From Devosia sp. Root413D1 (lineage in GTDB: Bacteria > Pseudomonadota > Alphaproteobacteria > Rhizobiales > Devosiaceae), in contig NZ_LMEA01000008.1 of assembly GCF_001425235.1 (NCBI RefSeq), positions 669,613-733,612 of the forward strand: a DNA stretch of 64,000 nucleotides. The letters run 5' to 3'. The notes under the pieces are model-generated. The model was not told the DNA's origin, did no database searches, and worked only from the letters and a program-made list of their open reading frames with translations. Numbering within the stretch: position 1 is the first letter of the stretch; each line of letters opens with the position of its first letter. A program made the translations under genes and the position numbers. Below are positions 18,611 to 27,514 of the stretch, in pieces.

Positions 18611-19825
18611 ATGGACGAGCGCGCCACCAGCATCGGCTCGCCGCTCCGCAATATCGGCCTGCTCGCCGTCGCCCAGGCGATCCTCGGCTCGAACCAGGCG
18701 ATCATCATGTCGATCGCCTCGCTGACCGCCGCGACCATGATCGCCGACAAGGGCTTCGCGACTGTCCCCGTTACCCTGATGATCATCGGAACCGCGCTCG
18801 CCACCGGGCCGGCGGCACTGCTGATCCATTCGCTGGGGCGGCGCGAGGGGTTGATGCTTGGCGCATCGATCGCCATTCCGGCGGGGATGATCGCGGCGCT
18901 CGCCGCCTGGCTCGATCAGTTCTGGCTGTTCTGCCTGGCGCTCGCGGTCTTCGGCGTTACCGCGGCCTTCGCCAACCAGTACCGCTTCGCGGCGGCCGAC
19001 AGCGTGCCCGCCAACCTCAAGTCGCGGGCCATCTCCTGGGTGCTGTTCGGCGGCGTGGTATCAGGCTTCCTCGGTCCGCAGGTTGCTGCACACACCAAGG
19101 GCTGGATCCCTGGACACGAGTTCGCCGCGACCTACTTGGTCATGGGCGTGCTGGCGCTGGTGGCGATCGGAGTGATCAGCCGCACCCGGCTGGCGCCCAC
19201 CGTGAAGCGGGCGGAGGACCGCAAGGCCGGCCGGCCGTTGGCGGTGCTGCTGCGCGACACCGGCATCTGGGTGCCGATGGTGGTCGCTGCGATCAGCTAC
19301 TCGCTGATGGTGCTGGTGATGGTCGCGGCGCCGCTGGCCATGGTCTATGTCTGCGGCCACACCACCGAGGAAGCGGCCTTCGCCATCCAGTGGCATATCG
19401 TCGCCATGTTCGCCCCCAGCTTCGTCACCGGCGCGATCATTCAGCGCGTCGGCGCCAGGCTGACCGCAGCCATCGGGCTGCTGCTGATCCTGTTGGCGGC
19501 TGGCGTCAACCTGCACGGCATCACCACGATGCACTTCAACATTTCGTTGGTGTTGCTTGGTGTTGGCTGGAATTTCGGATTCATCGCCGCAACCGCTATG
19601 CTCGCCGCCGCCTACCGGCCGGAAGAGGCCGCCAAGGTGCAGGCCGCCAACGAGCAGGTGGTGTTCGGGGTCATGGCCCTGGCCTCGATCGCCTCGGGCC
19701 TGCTGCTGCAGCTGATCGGCTGGGAGGCCATCAACCTCCTGGCCATCCCGGTCGCCGCGGTGGCGATCCTGGCGCTGGCATGGGTCAGCTTTCGGCCGGG
19801 CAGGGCGGAGGGGCAGCCGGGCTAG
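18611..19825 (+). CDS. MFS transporter
   Basis: 404 residues with about 12 membrane segments, in two halves separated by a basic loop (RTRLAPTVKRAEDRKAGR, near 195-212). Resembles the group of uncharacterised MFS permeases linked with riboflavin/nusB loci; transported compound unknown. The ATG lies 7 bases after the nusB stop with GGACGGG before it, suggesting translational coupling. Confidence 0.82.
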   Translation: MDERATSIGSPLRNIGLLAVAQAILGSNQAIIMSIASLTAATMIADKGFATVPVTLMIIGTALATGPAALLIHSLGRREGLMLGASIAIPAGMIAALAAWLDQFWLFCLALAVFGVTAAFANQYRFAAADSVPANLKSRAISWVLFGGVVSGFLGPQVAAHTKGWIPGHEFAATYLVMGVLALVAIGVISRTRLAPTVKRAEDRKAGRPLAVLLRDTGIWVPMVVAAISYSLMVLVMVAAPLAMVYVCGHTTEEAAFAIQWHIVAMFAPSFVTGAIIQRVGARLTAAIGLLLILLAAGVNLHGITTMHFNISLVLLGVGWNFGFIAATAMLAAAYRPEEAAKVQAANEQVVFGVMALASIASGLLLQLIGWEAINLLAIPVAAVAILALAWVSFRPGRAEGQPG

Positions 19826-19850
19826 CTCTCGAACACGCCACAACCTCCGG

Positions 19851-19994
19851 CCGTCATCCCGGCGGACGCCGGGACCCAGTGCTCCCGCCAATCCACGCGC
19901 ACGAAGCCATCCGACCTTGCTGTGATGGACCGGCGCGGCTGATGCCTGATCTGGCCGTCTGAGCAGTGGGTCCCGGCTTTCGCCGGGATGACGG
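19851..19994. repeat. MITE-like inverted repeat
   Basis: Arms of about 34 bases (19851-19884 and 19961-19994) are reverse complements at roughly 30 of 34 positions and contain GTCATCCCGGCG/CGCCGGGATGAC. The core of about 76 bases has no gene. It lies between the MFS gene and the convergent bamE. Related copies are at 35991 and 45746, with single arms at 5275 and about 50732. Confidence 0.8.
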
Positions 19995-20024
19995 CTGGTG
20001 GAATTGGTGAGCTTGAGATCGACG

Positions 20025-20474
20025 TCAGATCGAGCTGATGATCGACTCGAGGAAGGTGCGGTCCTGGCCGTAGGACGGGGTACGGCGGCTCTCGATCGAG
20101 AAGGATTTGCCATCCTTGACACCCAGGCGCTCGGTATCGACCACCTTGTTCTTCTTGTCGAAGTAGACGACGAGCAGGGTACGCTCCTTGCTCAGCTCCA
20201 TGCCGAACGCGGTCTGCTGCACCTTTTCGCCCAGATAGTACCAGGCGGTTTCGGTGGCAAAGGAGTTGGTGACCTGCGGCGAGCCCAGCACGGCGGTAAC
20301 CAGCGCGGCGCTCTGGCCGACGCGAATCTGCGCCACCGCATCTTCCGAGATCTCGTAGCCGCGCGCCTTTGATTGAGTGAGGCTCATGCCGCTGCCGCAA
20401 GCGGCGAGCGACAGGCTGACAAGCACGACGGCGGTCATCGGGAAGAGGCGGCTAGTGACGGTGCGCAAAGGCAT
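20025..20474 (-). CDS. bamE: outer membrane protein assembly factor BamE
   Basis: Lipoprotein of the beta-barrel assembly machine. 149 residues: lipoprotein signal with lipobox LAAC near residues 24-27, then the SmpA/OmlA domain (YEISEDAVAQIRVGQSAALVTAVLGSPQ, ETAWYYLGEKVQ). ATG 20474 is used; a TTG one codon upstream is the alternative. It is transcribed away from the chaperone gene that follows at 20635, and about 160 bases between them hold both promoters. Confidence 0.87.
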   Translation of the reverse strand: MPLRTVTSRLFPMTAVVLVSLSLAACGSGMSLTQSKARGYEISEDAVAQIRVGQSAALVTAVLGSPQVTNSFATETAWYYLGEKVQQTAFGMELSKERTLLVVYFDKKNKVVDTERLGVKDGKSFSIESRRTPSYGQDRTFLESIISSI

Positions 20475-20634
20475 CAATTTGACTTTCCCGATCGCTGTCT
20501 ACTATTAGCACGGCCTTGGCCGGCCGGGCACTGTGTAGCTGTCAAAGGCGCCCGCTGGCAAGCTGGCTTGCGTCCTTGCCCGAACCCTTCCACACCGGCA
20601 GCACCTTGTCCCGCAAAACCGCGGAGCGCGACTG

Positions 20635-21162
20635 ATGATATTGAACTTGTTCAGGAAAAACCCGTCCTCCGACGCTGTTTATGCCGTCTATACAGCCATT
20701 GTGGCGCAATCCCGGCAGCCCGTCTTCTACGCCGACTGGGGCATTCCCGACACGGTCACGGGCCGTTTCGACATGATCTCGCTGCACCTGTCGCTGCTGT
20801 TCCGGCGTCTGAGAGTCGAAAAGCAGGCCGGCCACGAGTTCAGCCAGGCGCTGTTCGACCTGTTTTTCAAGGACATGGACCGTTCGCTGCGCGAGCTCGG
20901 CGCAGGGGATATGGCCGTGCCCAAGAAGGTCCGCAAGATGAGCGAGATCTTCTATGGCCTGATGACCAGCCTCAACGAGGCGATGGACCGTGATGACCGG
21001 CCGGGCGTCGAAGCAGTGCTGCGCCGCAACGTCTACCCCGAGGCCGACTCGGAGCACGCCCCGCAACTGGCGGCCTACCTGTTCACTCAGTACGACAAGC
21101 TCGCCGGCCAGTCGCTGGCCGACATCTGCGGGGGGCGCCTCGAGTTGGCGACTGCGGCATGA
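20635..21162 (+). CDS. ubiquinol-cytochrome c chaperone family protein
   Basis: 175 residues matching the CBP3/UQCC1-like family, which assists cytochrome bc1 assembly: YTAIVAQSRQPVFYADWGIPDTVTGRFDM and LFDLFFKDMDRSLRELGAGDMAVPKKVRKM are its hallmark stretches. Cytosolic or membrane-peripheral. Overlaps the next gene by 4 bases (ATGA), a pair conserved with DUF177 in this order. Confidence 0.88.
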   Translation: MILNLFRKNPSSDAVYAVYTAIVAQSRQPVFYADWGIPDTVTGRFDMISLHLSLLFRRLRVEKQAGHEFSQALFDLFFKDMDRSLRELGAGDMAVPKKVRKMSEIFYGLMTSLNEAMDRDDRPGVEAVLRRNVYPEADSEHAPQLAAYLFTQYDKLAGQSLADICGGRLELATAA

Positions 21163-21707
21163 GCGCTGACCAGTTCCGTATCCCCGACGCCAGCATCCGC
21201 CTCGATTCGATGCCGACGGCCGGCCGCGACCTGGTGCTTGCCGTGGACGCCGCCGATCGGCTGGCGGTCGCCGGGCAACTCGGCATCACCGCGGTCGAAA
21301 AGCTCGAGGTGAAGCTGCACGCGGTGCGCTTCAAGGGCGGCATCCGCGTCACCGGCCGGCTGGTCGCCACCACCGTGCAGCCGAGCGTGGTGTCGCTGGA
21401 GCCGGTGATCCAGGAGATCGCCGAGCCGATCGAACGGGTGTTCCTGCCCGGCGGCGAGAAGGTCTATGCCGGCCCGGCGGACGCGGAAATCTTCGTCGAT
21501 CTTGACGGCGAGGACGTGCCTGACCATTTCGAGGGCAACGAGGCCGACCTGTCGGCACTGATCGTCGAGACCCTGGCGCTGGCGCTTGATCCATACCCGC
21601 GCCAGCCCGGCGAAACCCTGGGCGCGCTGCGCGATGATGGCGATACTGAGAGCGATCTGCCGTTCGCCGGCCTCAAAATCCTCAAGACTCCCGAGGACAA
21701 GGGCTAG
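21159..21707 (+). CDS. DUF177 (YceD) family protein
   Basis: 182 residues. YceD/DUF177 proteins are involved in 23S rRNA accumulation in plants and bacteria and often precede rpmF and plsX; here plsX follows without rpmF. The acidic stretch GDTESDLPF and the PDAEIFVDL-like core (ADAEIFVDLDGEDVPD) are typical; PYPRQPGE is a family motif. The stop codon lies in an inverted repeat (21704-21739). Confidence 0.82.
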   Translation: MSADQFRIPDASIRLDSMPTAGRDLVLAVDAADRLAVAGQLGITAVEKLEVKLHAVRFKGGIRVTGRLVATTVQPSVVSLEPVIQEIAEPIERVFLPGGEKVYAGPADAEIFVDLDGEDVPDHFEGNEADLSALIVETLALALDPYPRQPGETLGALRDDGDTESDLPFAGLKILKTPEDKG

Positions 21708-21739
21708 AACGCTTTCTTTGAAACAGTGAAGCGCTCTAG
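21704..21739. repeat. short inverted repeat CTAGAACGCTT / AAGCGCTCTAG
   Basis: 11-base arms with one G-U pair around a 14-base loop, beginning 1 base before the DUF177 stop. It has the AGCGCTTTC/GAAGCG ends seen at 34123-34165 and in the outer stems at 8419, 49345 and 55079, but lacks their inner hairpin. Possibly a reduced member of that family. Confidence 0.6.
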
Positions 21740-21831
21740 GACCCCGCCACATCCGGGTGATATCTTGTTTGAGGTAAGCGTTTGAGTATGTTGAAACCCG
21801 TCTCCGTCAGGGGACGCTGGACCGGGCGGCG

Positions 21832-22914
21832 ATGAGCGATTCCATCCGTATCTCCGTTGACGCCATGGGCGGCGACAAAGGGCCCCGCGTGGCCGTCGAA
21901 GGCGCGCGTCTGTTCTGGCGCGAGCGCAAGAACACCACCTTCATCTTCCATGGTCGCGAAGCCGAGCTGAAGCCGCTGCTCGACGAGTTTCCCGATCTCA
22001 AAAAGGTCTCGCGCATCGTCAACGCCGACATTGTCATCTCGATGGAGGAAAAGCCCTCGCAGGCGCTGCGCAAGGGCCGCGGCACCTCCTCGATGTGGGC
22101 GGCCATCCAGTCGGTGAAGGACGGCGAGGCCGATGTCGCGATCTCCGGTGGCAATACCGGCGCGCTGATGGCGATGGCCACGTTCTGTCTGAGGCCGATC
22201 GAGGGCATTTCGCGCCCCGCCATCGCGGCGCTGTGGCCGACGCTGCGCACCGACATCATCGTGCTCGATGTCGGCGCCACCGTCGGCGGCGATGCCAAGC
22301 AGCTGACCGATTTCTCGATTCTCGGCGCCGCCCTGGCGCGGGCACTGTTCGACCAGGAACTGCCCACCGTGGGGCTGCTCAATGTCGGCACCGAAGAGAT
22401 GAAGGGCCACGACGAGGTGAAGGAAGCGGCGCGCATCCTGCAGGCGGCAAGCGGCGAGGGCTTCATCTATCATGGCTTCGTCGAAGGCGACGACATCGGC
22501 AAAGGCACCGTGGACGTGGTTGTCACCGAAGGCTTTGCCGGCAATATCGCGCTGAAGACTGCCGAGGGTACCGCGCGGCAAGTCGGCGCCTATATCCGCA
22601 ACGCGCTGAAGGCCGACATCATTTCGATGCTGGGCGCAGCCATTGCCGGCCAGGCGCTGCAGGCGCTGCGCCGCAAGCTCGACCCGCGCAACATCAATGG
22701 CGGGGTGTTCCTCGGCCTCAACGGCGTCGTCATCAAGTCGCACGGCGGCACCGACGAGGTCGGCTTCAAGGGCGCCCTGAGCCTTGCCTATGAGATGGCC
22801 CGCAGCCGCGTCATGGACAAGATCGGCGAAGGCATGCGCCGCTTCCCCACACTCAACGCGGTGCCCTCGACCGAGGCGGCGCCCGTTCCCGAAACCGAGG
22901 CGAAATCCGCGTGA
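21832..22914 (+). CDS. plsX: phosphate acyltransferase PlsX
   Basis: Makes acyl-phosphate from acyl-ACP, the first step of phospholipid synthesis through PlsY. 360 residues; starts [19 protein letters not shown] and carries [25 protein letters not shown] and [13 protein letters not shown]-terminal tail is Pro/Glu-rich. fabH overlaps its end by 4 bases, as usual. Confidence 0.95.
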   Translation: MSDSIRISVDAMGGDKGPRVAVEGARLFWRERKNTTFIFHGREAELKPLLDEFPDLKKVSRIVNADIVISMEEKPSQALRKGRGTSSMWAAIQSVKDGEADVAISGGNTGALMAMATFCLRPIEGISRPAIAALWPTLRTDIIVLDVGATVGGDAKQLTDFSILGAALARALFDQELPTVGLLNVGTEEMKGHDEVKEAARILQAASGEGFIYHGFVEGDDIGKGTVDVVVTEGFAGNIALKTAEGTARQVGAYIRNALKADIISMLGAAIAGQALQALRRKLDPRNINGGVFLGLNGVVIKSHGGTDEVGFKGALSLAYEMARSRVMDKIGEGMRRFPTLNAVPSTEAAPVPETEAKSA

Positions 22915-23879
22915 CCGACAAGAAATCCATCATCCGCAGCGTCGGCTCCTATCTGCCGGCACGTGTGGTGAGCAATGACGAGCTGGCCAAGACCGTCGAC
23001 ACCTCCGACGAGTGGATTCAGCAGCGCACCGGCATCAAGCAGCGCTACATCGCCGCCGAGGGCGAGAACACCTCCGATCTTGCCGCCGCTGCGGGCCGCA
23101 AGGCGATGGAGAACGCCGGCATCACCATCGACGACGTCGACCTGATCCTTGTTGCGACGACCACGCCGGATATGACCTTCCCGGCGACGGCGGCAGTGGT
23201 GCAGCAGAAGCTCGGCATGCACCATGGCGCCGCCTTCGACATCCAGGCGGTGTGCTCGGGTTTCGTCTACGCCGTCGCGACGGCCGACTCGTATTTGAAG
23301 AACGGGCTCGCCAAGCGCGCCCTGGTGATCGGCGCCGAGACCGCCTCGCGCATCCTCGACTGGAACGACCGCACCACCTGCGTGCTGTTCGGCGACGGGG
23401 CAGGGGCAGTGGTGATGGAGCTCGGCAAAGCCGGCGAGGAACGCGGCGTGCTCGCGACCTCGCTGCGGTCCGATGGCCACTACTGGAACAAGCTCTATAC
23501 CGATGGCGGCCCCAGTTCGACGCAGTCGATGGGCCACATCCGAATGGAGGGCAAGGAAGTCTTCAAGCACGCCGTCGGCATGATCACCGACGTGGTCTAC
23601 AAGGTGCTCGAGGATACCGGCCATACCATCGACGATCTCGACTGGTTCGTGCCCCACCAGGCCAACAAGCGCATCATCGACGGCGCCGGGGTGAAGCTCG
23701 GCCTGCCGCCCGAAAAAGTGGTGGTGACCGTCGATCGTCACGCCAATACCTCCGCCGCCTCGGTGCCGCTGGCGCTTCACACCGCCGTAGCCGATGGCCG
23801 CATCAAGCGCGGCGACTTGGTGATGATCGAAGCCATGGGCGGCGGCTTCACCTGGGGCGCCTCGCTGATCCGCTGGTAA
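22911..23879 (+). CDS. fabH: 3-oxoacyl-[ACP] synthase III
   Basis: Condenses acetyl-CoA with malonyl-ACP to start fatty-acid synthesis. 322 residues, GTG start overlapping the plsX stop. Catalytic triad Cys115 (QAVCSGF), His249 (VPHQANKR), Asn279 (RHANTSAAS); GGGFTWGA near the end is intact. The plsX-fabH-ihfA-merR order is the standard arrangement in the order. Confidence 0.95.
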   Translation: MTDKKSIIRSVGSYLPARVVSNDELAKTVDTSDEWIQQRTGIKQRYIAAEGENTSDLAAAAGRKAMENAGITIDDVDLILVATTTPDMTFPATAAVVQQKLGMHHGAAFDIQAVCSGFVYAVATADSYLKNGLAKRALVIGAETASRILDWNDRTTCVLFGDGAGAVVMELGKAGEERGVLATSLRSDGHYWNKLYTDGGPSSTQSMGHIRMEGKEVFKHAVGMITDVVYKVLEDTGHTIDDLDWFVPHQANKRIIDGAGVKLGLPPEKVVVTVDRHANTSAASVPLALHTAVADGRIKRGDLVMIEAMGGGFTWGASLIRW

Positions 23880-23937
23880 GCCCCGTCGCGATCAAACTCG
23901 GCGGGCCCCTCGTCATCCACGGTGCAGGATGGCCGTT

Positions 23938-23990
23938 GCCGACCTCTGGGAGGCCGTTTGCCAACCTCTGGGAGGCCGTTTGCCAACCTC
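23938..23990 (+). repeat. 22-base tandem repeat, about 2.4 copies
   Basis: Units at 23938-23959 and 23960-23981 differ at one base (GCCGACC against GCCAACC), and a 9-base partial third unit follows. It sits between fabH and ihfA where the ihfA promoter is expected. No protein coding seen. Confidence 0.85.
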
Positions 23991-24115
23991 ACGCCTTTGA
24001 TTGGTAAGCCAGATTGCCAGTGACGTGACAGCGCGTTAATCTTTGCCACAAATCCGTGGGTGGGGGCGCCTGACGGGCACCTGTATCCAGCTGGGCAAAA
24101 ACGGAGGGGCGGCAT

Positions 24116-24427
24116 ATGACGCAGAGAACGGTCACGCGAGCCGACTTGGCGGAAGCGGTCTACGAAGCGGTGGGGTTGTCCCGCACCGAGTCGGCGGAAC
24201 TGGTGGAGCGGGTGCTCGACCTCATCGGCGACGCGCTGGTGGAAGGCCACAACGTAAAACTCTCCTCGTTCGGCTCGTTCCAGGTGCGCTCCAAGAACGA
24301 GCGGATCGGCCGCAATCCCAAGACCGGCGAGGAAGTGCCGATCCTGCCGCGACAGGTTCTGGTGTTCAAACCCAGCAACGTGTTGAAATCCAAGATCAAC
24401 AAATCTATGGTCCGGTCTGGAAAATAA
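24116..24427 (+). CDS. ihfA: integration host factor subunit alpha
   Basis: 103-residue DNA-bending protein of the HU/IHF fold. [23 protein letters not shown] is the beta-arm with the intercalating Pro; [12 protein letters not shown] is the family signature. With IhfB, shapes promoters and origins. The gap to fabH (236 bases) suggests its own promoter; the MerR gene follows after 26 bases. Confidence 0.94.
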   Translation: MTQRTVTRADLAEAVYEAVGLSRTESAELVERVLDLIGDALVEGHNVKLSSFGSFQVRSKNERIGRNPKTGEEVPILPRQVLVFKPSNVLKSKINKSMVRSGK

Positions 24428-24453
24428 GACTCTTTCCGGGCGGGTGAGTCCTT

Positions 24454-24969
24454 TTGGACAAGTCTCCAGACGCGTTTCGCACCATATCCGAGGCAGCCGA
24501 CGAGCTGGACCTGCCGCAGCACGTGCTGCGCTTCTGGGAGACGCGTTTCTCCACCATCAAGCCGCTGAAACGTGGCGGTGGGCGGCGTTACTACCGGCCT
24601 GAGGACGTGCTGCTGCTCAAGGGCATCCGGCATCTGCTCTACGATCAGGGCTTCACCATCAAGGGCGTGCAGCGGATCCTGAAGGATCAGGGCATTCGCT
24701 ATGTCATCGGCATCGGCGAGGGCCGCCCGGTCGAAGCGCTGGAGCACCAGCCCGCCGACACCGAGCCCGAGGAGGATTTCACCTCCGAGTCGGCGGTGAT
24801 CCCCGAAGACGACATGACCGATGCCCCGCCGGCGCCGTCGCGCCTGAAGCTTCCGAGCTTCAAGCCCAAGCCAGCCGGCCTCACGACCGCTGATCGCGAC
24901 AAGCTTTCCGACGTGCTGCGTGAACTGCTCGACTGCAAGCGGCTGCTGGAGCGCGCTCGCGAGGGTTAG
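24454..24969 (+). CDS. MerR family transcriptional regulator
   Basis: 171 residues. The N-terminal MerR winged helix ([47 protein letters not shown]) is followed by an acidic linker and a short C-terminal helix; no effector-binding domain is recognisable. TTG is used as start because the [16 protein letters not shown] N-terminus begins exactly there. Conserved neighbour of ihfA; target genes unknown. Relatives often have tRNA-Pro here; in this window tRNA-Pro is at 32242. Confidence 0.85.
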   Translation: MDKSPDAFRTISEAADELDLPQHVLRFWETRFSTIKPLKRGGGRRYYRPEDVLLLKGIRHLLYDQGFTIKGVQRILKDQGIRYVIGIGEGRPVEALEHQPADTEPEEDFTSESAVIPEDDMTDAPPAPSRLKLPSFKPKPAGLTTADRDKLSDVLRELLDCKRLLERAREG

Positions 24970-25220
24970 CGCCCGACGCCTTCGTCGGCGTTTTCGGATT
25001 CCAGCACGCCGAACGACTGCGACGAGCCGTTGCCGCTGTTCGACACAGCCCCATCGACACCAAGTCCGCGGCGCAGCAATTCGCGGACTGCAGCCGCACG
25101 GCTCGGCATGCGGTTGGCGAAGCGGAAGTCGTCGAGAGCGCGCAGTTCGTCCGCTTCAAGCATGATCTGCAGCCGCTCGCCGCGGACTAAGTCGTTACCC
25201 TTGTAGGTTTTCTCTGACAT
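24966..25220 (-). CDS. ribbon-helix-helix domain protein
   Basis: 84 residues with an RHH-like core: [40 protein letters not shown], the usual strand-helix-helix spacing of CopG/Arc repressors. The C-terminus is Ser/Gly-rich and probably disordered. It converges with the MerR gene (stops overlap by 4 bases) and is divergent from the receiver gene at 25394. Three ACTCATT direct repeats upstream (25245-25299) are candidate binding sites. No toxin partner is seen. Confidence 0.65.
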   Translation of the reverse strand: MSEKTYKGNDLVRGERLQIMLEADELRALDDFRFANRMPSRAAAVRELLRRGLGVDGAVSNSGNGSSQSFGVLESENADEGVGR

Positions 25221-25244
25221 CGCGAAGCAGGAATGAGGTTGCGT

Positions 25245-25299
25245 TACTCATTCAACTCATTGCACGCAGAATGGTTGCCTGCAAGCGGTGTACTCATTC
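25245..25299. promoter_or_regulatory. three ACTCATT direct repeats
   Basis: TACTCATTC at 25245-25253, AACTCATT at 25254-25261 and TACTCATTC at 25291-25299, all in the same orientation, in the divergent interval between the RHH gene and the receiver gene. Spacing of the first two is 9 bases. RHH repressors commonly bind short direct repeats; assignment is inference. Confidence 0.4.
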
Positions 25300-25393
25300 G
25301 CCACAAACCGCTGCAAAGCGGCAACGTGCTAACTCCCTTTTTCCTCGATTTGTCGACCGCACGGGCGCATGTGAAAGGGAAAGGAGACAGCCA

Positions 25394-25789
25394 GTGCTAT
25401 TGAACACGCAATCGGATGGTTCGGGTTTTGGAACGGTGCTGATCGTCGAGGACGAGGTACTGGTCTCGATCATGATCGAGGATTTCCTGCTCGACCTGGG
25501 CGCAGCCGAAGTCATCACCTGTGTGACCCCGAACGAGGCCGAAGCCACGATTGGCAAGCGTTCGATCAACTGCGCCATTCTCGATGTCAAAGTCGGCGGC
25601 GCCGACAGCTTCGGGTTGGCTGACGCGCTGACCCATCAGGATGTCCCATTCTTCTTCGCGACAGCCTCCGGGCCTGAGGCAATAGTGGAACGGCACCGGC
25701 ACCGCCCCATCCTCGCCAAGCCATTCTCGAATGCGCAACTGCTGGAGTTTCTGCACGCCACGATGGCGGGGCAGGGCAGGGATCGCTAG
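25394..25789 (+). CDS. single-domain response regulator receiver
   Basis: 131 residues, only a CheY-like receiver. Acidic pair VEDEVLV, phospho-acceptor Asp in AILDVKVGG, conserved Thr in FFATASG and Lys in LAKPF are present. No output domain, so it should act through protein contact or as a phosphate sink. GTG 25394 follows AAAGGAGA (25380-25387) at good spacing; an open frame from 25271 has no comparable site. No histidine kinase nearby. Confidence 0.8.
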   Translation: MLLNTQSDGSGFGTVLIVEDEVLVSIMIEDFLLDLGAAEVITCVTPNEAEATIGKRSINCAILDVKVGGADSFGLADALTHQDVPFFFATASGPEAIVERHRHRPILAKPFSNAQLLEFLHATMAGQGRDR

Positions 25790-25822
25790 AGCTTTTCGTC
25801 TCGAAGGCTCAGCAAAACAGAA

Positions 25823-25849
25823 GGGGGCCGGACGGCCCCCTCTTATTTT
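25823..25849. terminator. bidirectional intrinsic terminator
   Basis: GGGGGCC/GGCCCCC stem (25823-25829, 25834-25840) with loop GGAC. On the + strand it is followed by TCTTATTTT. On the - strand it is followed by TTCTGTTTT. It serves the receiver gene and the convergent MFS gene. Confidence 0.85.
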
Positions 25850-25862
25850 GCGACCTCGGCCG

Positions 25863-27398
25863 TCAGCCCCGCTTGGGGATCTGCACGTCCTTGAGCATGA
25901 TGGTGAAGATCATCGCCAGCACATAGACCCCGGCAAGGAACAGGAACAGCGTGTTGAAGCCGGCGGTGTAGTGGCTGAGAACAACTTCGCGCGTCGCCTC
26001 CGGCAGGCCGGCCGCGATGTGCGGGCTGAGGCTGGTGAGGCCGCCCGGCACCGCAGCCGCGACATCGGCGGGGAGCTGTGTGTTCTGCTGGGTCAGCGCC
26101 CAGGTCATGACCGCGCCGTTCACGGCGAGCCCGAGCGAGGCGCCGATGGTGCGAGCCTGGGTGATGAGGCCGGTGGCGGCGCCGATATCCTGCAGCGGTG
26201 CCGCGGCCTGGATAGCGACCATCAGCACCTGGAACTGCAGACCCATCGAGATGCCGAACACCGCCATCAGCAGCGCCATGATCCAGACCGGCGTGTGCGC
26301 GTCGACGAAGGTGTAGCCCACCATCAGCAGCGCGCCGACCGCCATCGCGGCCACCGGCATCCACTTGTAGCGCCCCGTGGCCGCAATGATCCGGCCGGCA
26401 AGCATCGAGACGATCATCGAAGTCGCCGAAGCAGGCAGGAACAGGAAGCCGACCTCGGCCGGGCCGAACCCGGTGATCACCTGGAAGTAGAGTGCAAAGT
26501 AGAAGAACTGGCCGAGCGTTACGACACCCGCGAGCAGCGAGACCAGCGTCACGATGGTGATCGTGTGGTTCCGGAACAGCCGCAACGGCACGATTGGCTC
26601 GGCGGCGCGACGTTCGGTCACCACGAACCAGATAGCCGCGGCAATGCCGATGACGGGCAGGGCGAAGGTCAGCAGATCCGGGCCGGCCGGGTCGATCACA
26701 TGGTCGCCCCAGTAGACGATGGCAGTGGTGGCGACGGCAAGCAGTACGCCGCCGAGATAGTCGACCTTGTGCTGCTTCTCGACGAACTTCGAGCGCATGG
26801 CGACGAAGATAAGCGCCAGGACGACGATGCCGACCGGCAGGTTGACGAGGAACACCCAACGCCAGCCGAACAGGCTGGTGATGTAGCCGCCGGCGACCGG
26901 CCCGAGAATCGAGCTCAGCGCGAACACGGCCGACGAATAGCCCTGGTACTTGGCGCGGTCGCGCGGCCCGAACAGCTCGCCGATCATGGCGAAAGCCGAG
27001 ACCATCAGCCCGCCACCGCCGATGCCCTGCAGCACGCGCGCAGCGATCAGCGATTCCATCGACCAGGCGAGACCGCAGGCGGCCGAGCCGATGAGAAACA
27101 GCACGATCGCCGTCATCACCACGTTCTTGCGGCCGTACATGTCACCGAGCTTGCCGTAGAACGGCGCCACTGCGGCGGTGGAGAGCAGGTAGGCGGAGCC
27201 GACCCAGCCGAACAAATGCAGGTTGCCCAGTTCACCGGCAATGGTGGGCAGCGCGGTGACGACGATCTGCATGTCGAGCGTCGCCATGAACATCGCGATC
27301 AGCGCGCCGAAATAGACGAGCAGCGTCGCGCGGTCGGGGCGCGATGGCGCCTCGGCGACCGGCGCGGCGCCGGAAATGGGGTTGGTATCAACGCTCAT
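25863..27398 (-). CDS. DHA2-family (EmrB/QacA) MFS drug efflux transporter
   Basis: 511 residues with about 14 membrane segments. Motif A is GKLGDMYGRKNV and motif C-like GPVAGGYITSLFGWRW; ATLDMQIVVTALPTIAGELG is the classic DHA2 first helix. Probably exports drugs or other amphipathic compounds by proton exchange. The start codon follows GGAGGT. Divergent MarR gene and a CACATATGTG palindrome on its own promoter argue that it is repressed by that MarR protein. Confidence 0.9.
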   Translation of the reverse strand: MSVDTNPISGAAPVAEAPSRPDRATLLVYFGALIAMFMATLDMQIVVTALPTIAGELGNLHLFGWVGSAYLLSTAAVAPFYGKLGDMYGRKNVVMTAIVLFLIGSAACGLAWSMESLIAARVLQGIGGGGLMVSAFAMIGELFGPRDRAKYQGYSSAVFALSSILGPVAGGYITSLFGWRWVFLVNLPVGIVVLALIFVAMRSKFVEKQHKVDYLGGVLLAVATTAIVYWGDHVIDPAGPDLLTFALPVIGIAAAIWFVVTERRAAEPIVPLRLFRNHTITIVTLVSLLAGVVTLGQFFYFALYFQVITGFGPAEVGFLFLPASATSMIVSMLAGRIIAATGRYKWMPVAAMAVGALLMVGYTFVDAHTPVWIMALLMAVFGISMGLQFQVLMVAIQAAAPLQDIGAATGLITQARTIGASLGLAVNGAVMTWALTQQNTQLPADVAAAVPGGLTSLSPHIAAGLPEATREVVLSHYTAGFNTLFLFLAGVYVLAMIFTIMLKDVQIPKRG

Positions 27399-27423
27399 CA
27401 AGCGACCTCCGAATTGGAACGGG

Positions 27424-27452
27424 GTTATGTGCCTGCTTCACATATGTGTCAA
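27424..27452 (-). promoter_or_regulatory. promoter of the MFS gene with MarR operator
   Basis: On the - strand, TTGACA (27452-27447) is followed after 17 bases by CATAAC (27429-27424). The perfect palindrome CACATATGTG (27439-27448) overlaps the -35 box and spacer. A related half site, CACACATAT, lies at 27490-27498 near the MarR start. The layout predicts repression of efflux and of marR by the same protein. Confidence 0.6.
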
Positions 27453-27514
27453 CAGCAATTGTATGACATGAGCATGTAATTGACTCTGGCACACATATCT
27501 GCTAGCGCGAAGTC

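Noticed and set aside
25731..27479. 582-codon open frame opposite the MFS efflux gene
   Set aside because: Same reason; the MFS protein on the other strand is complete and has its own ribosome-binding site.
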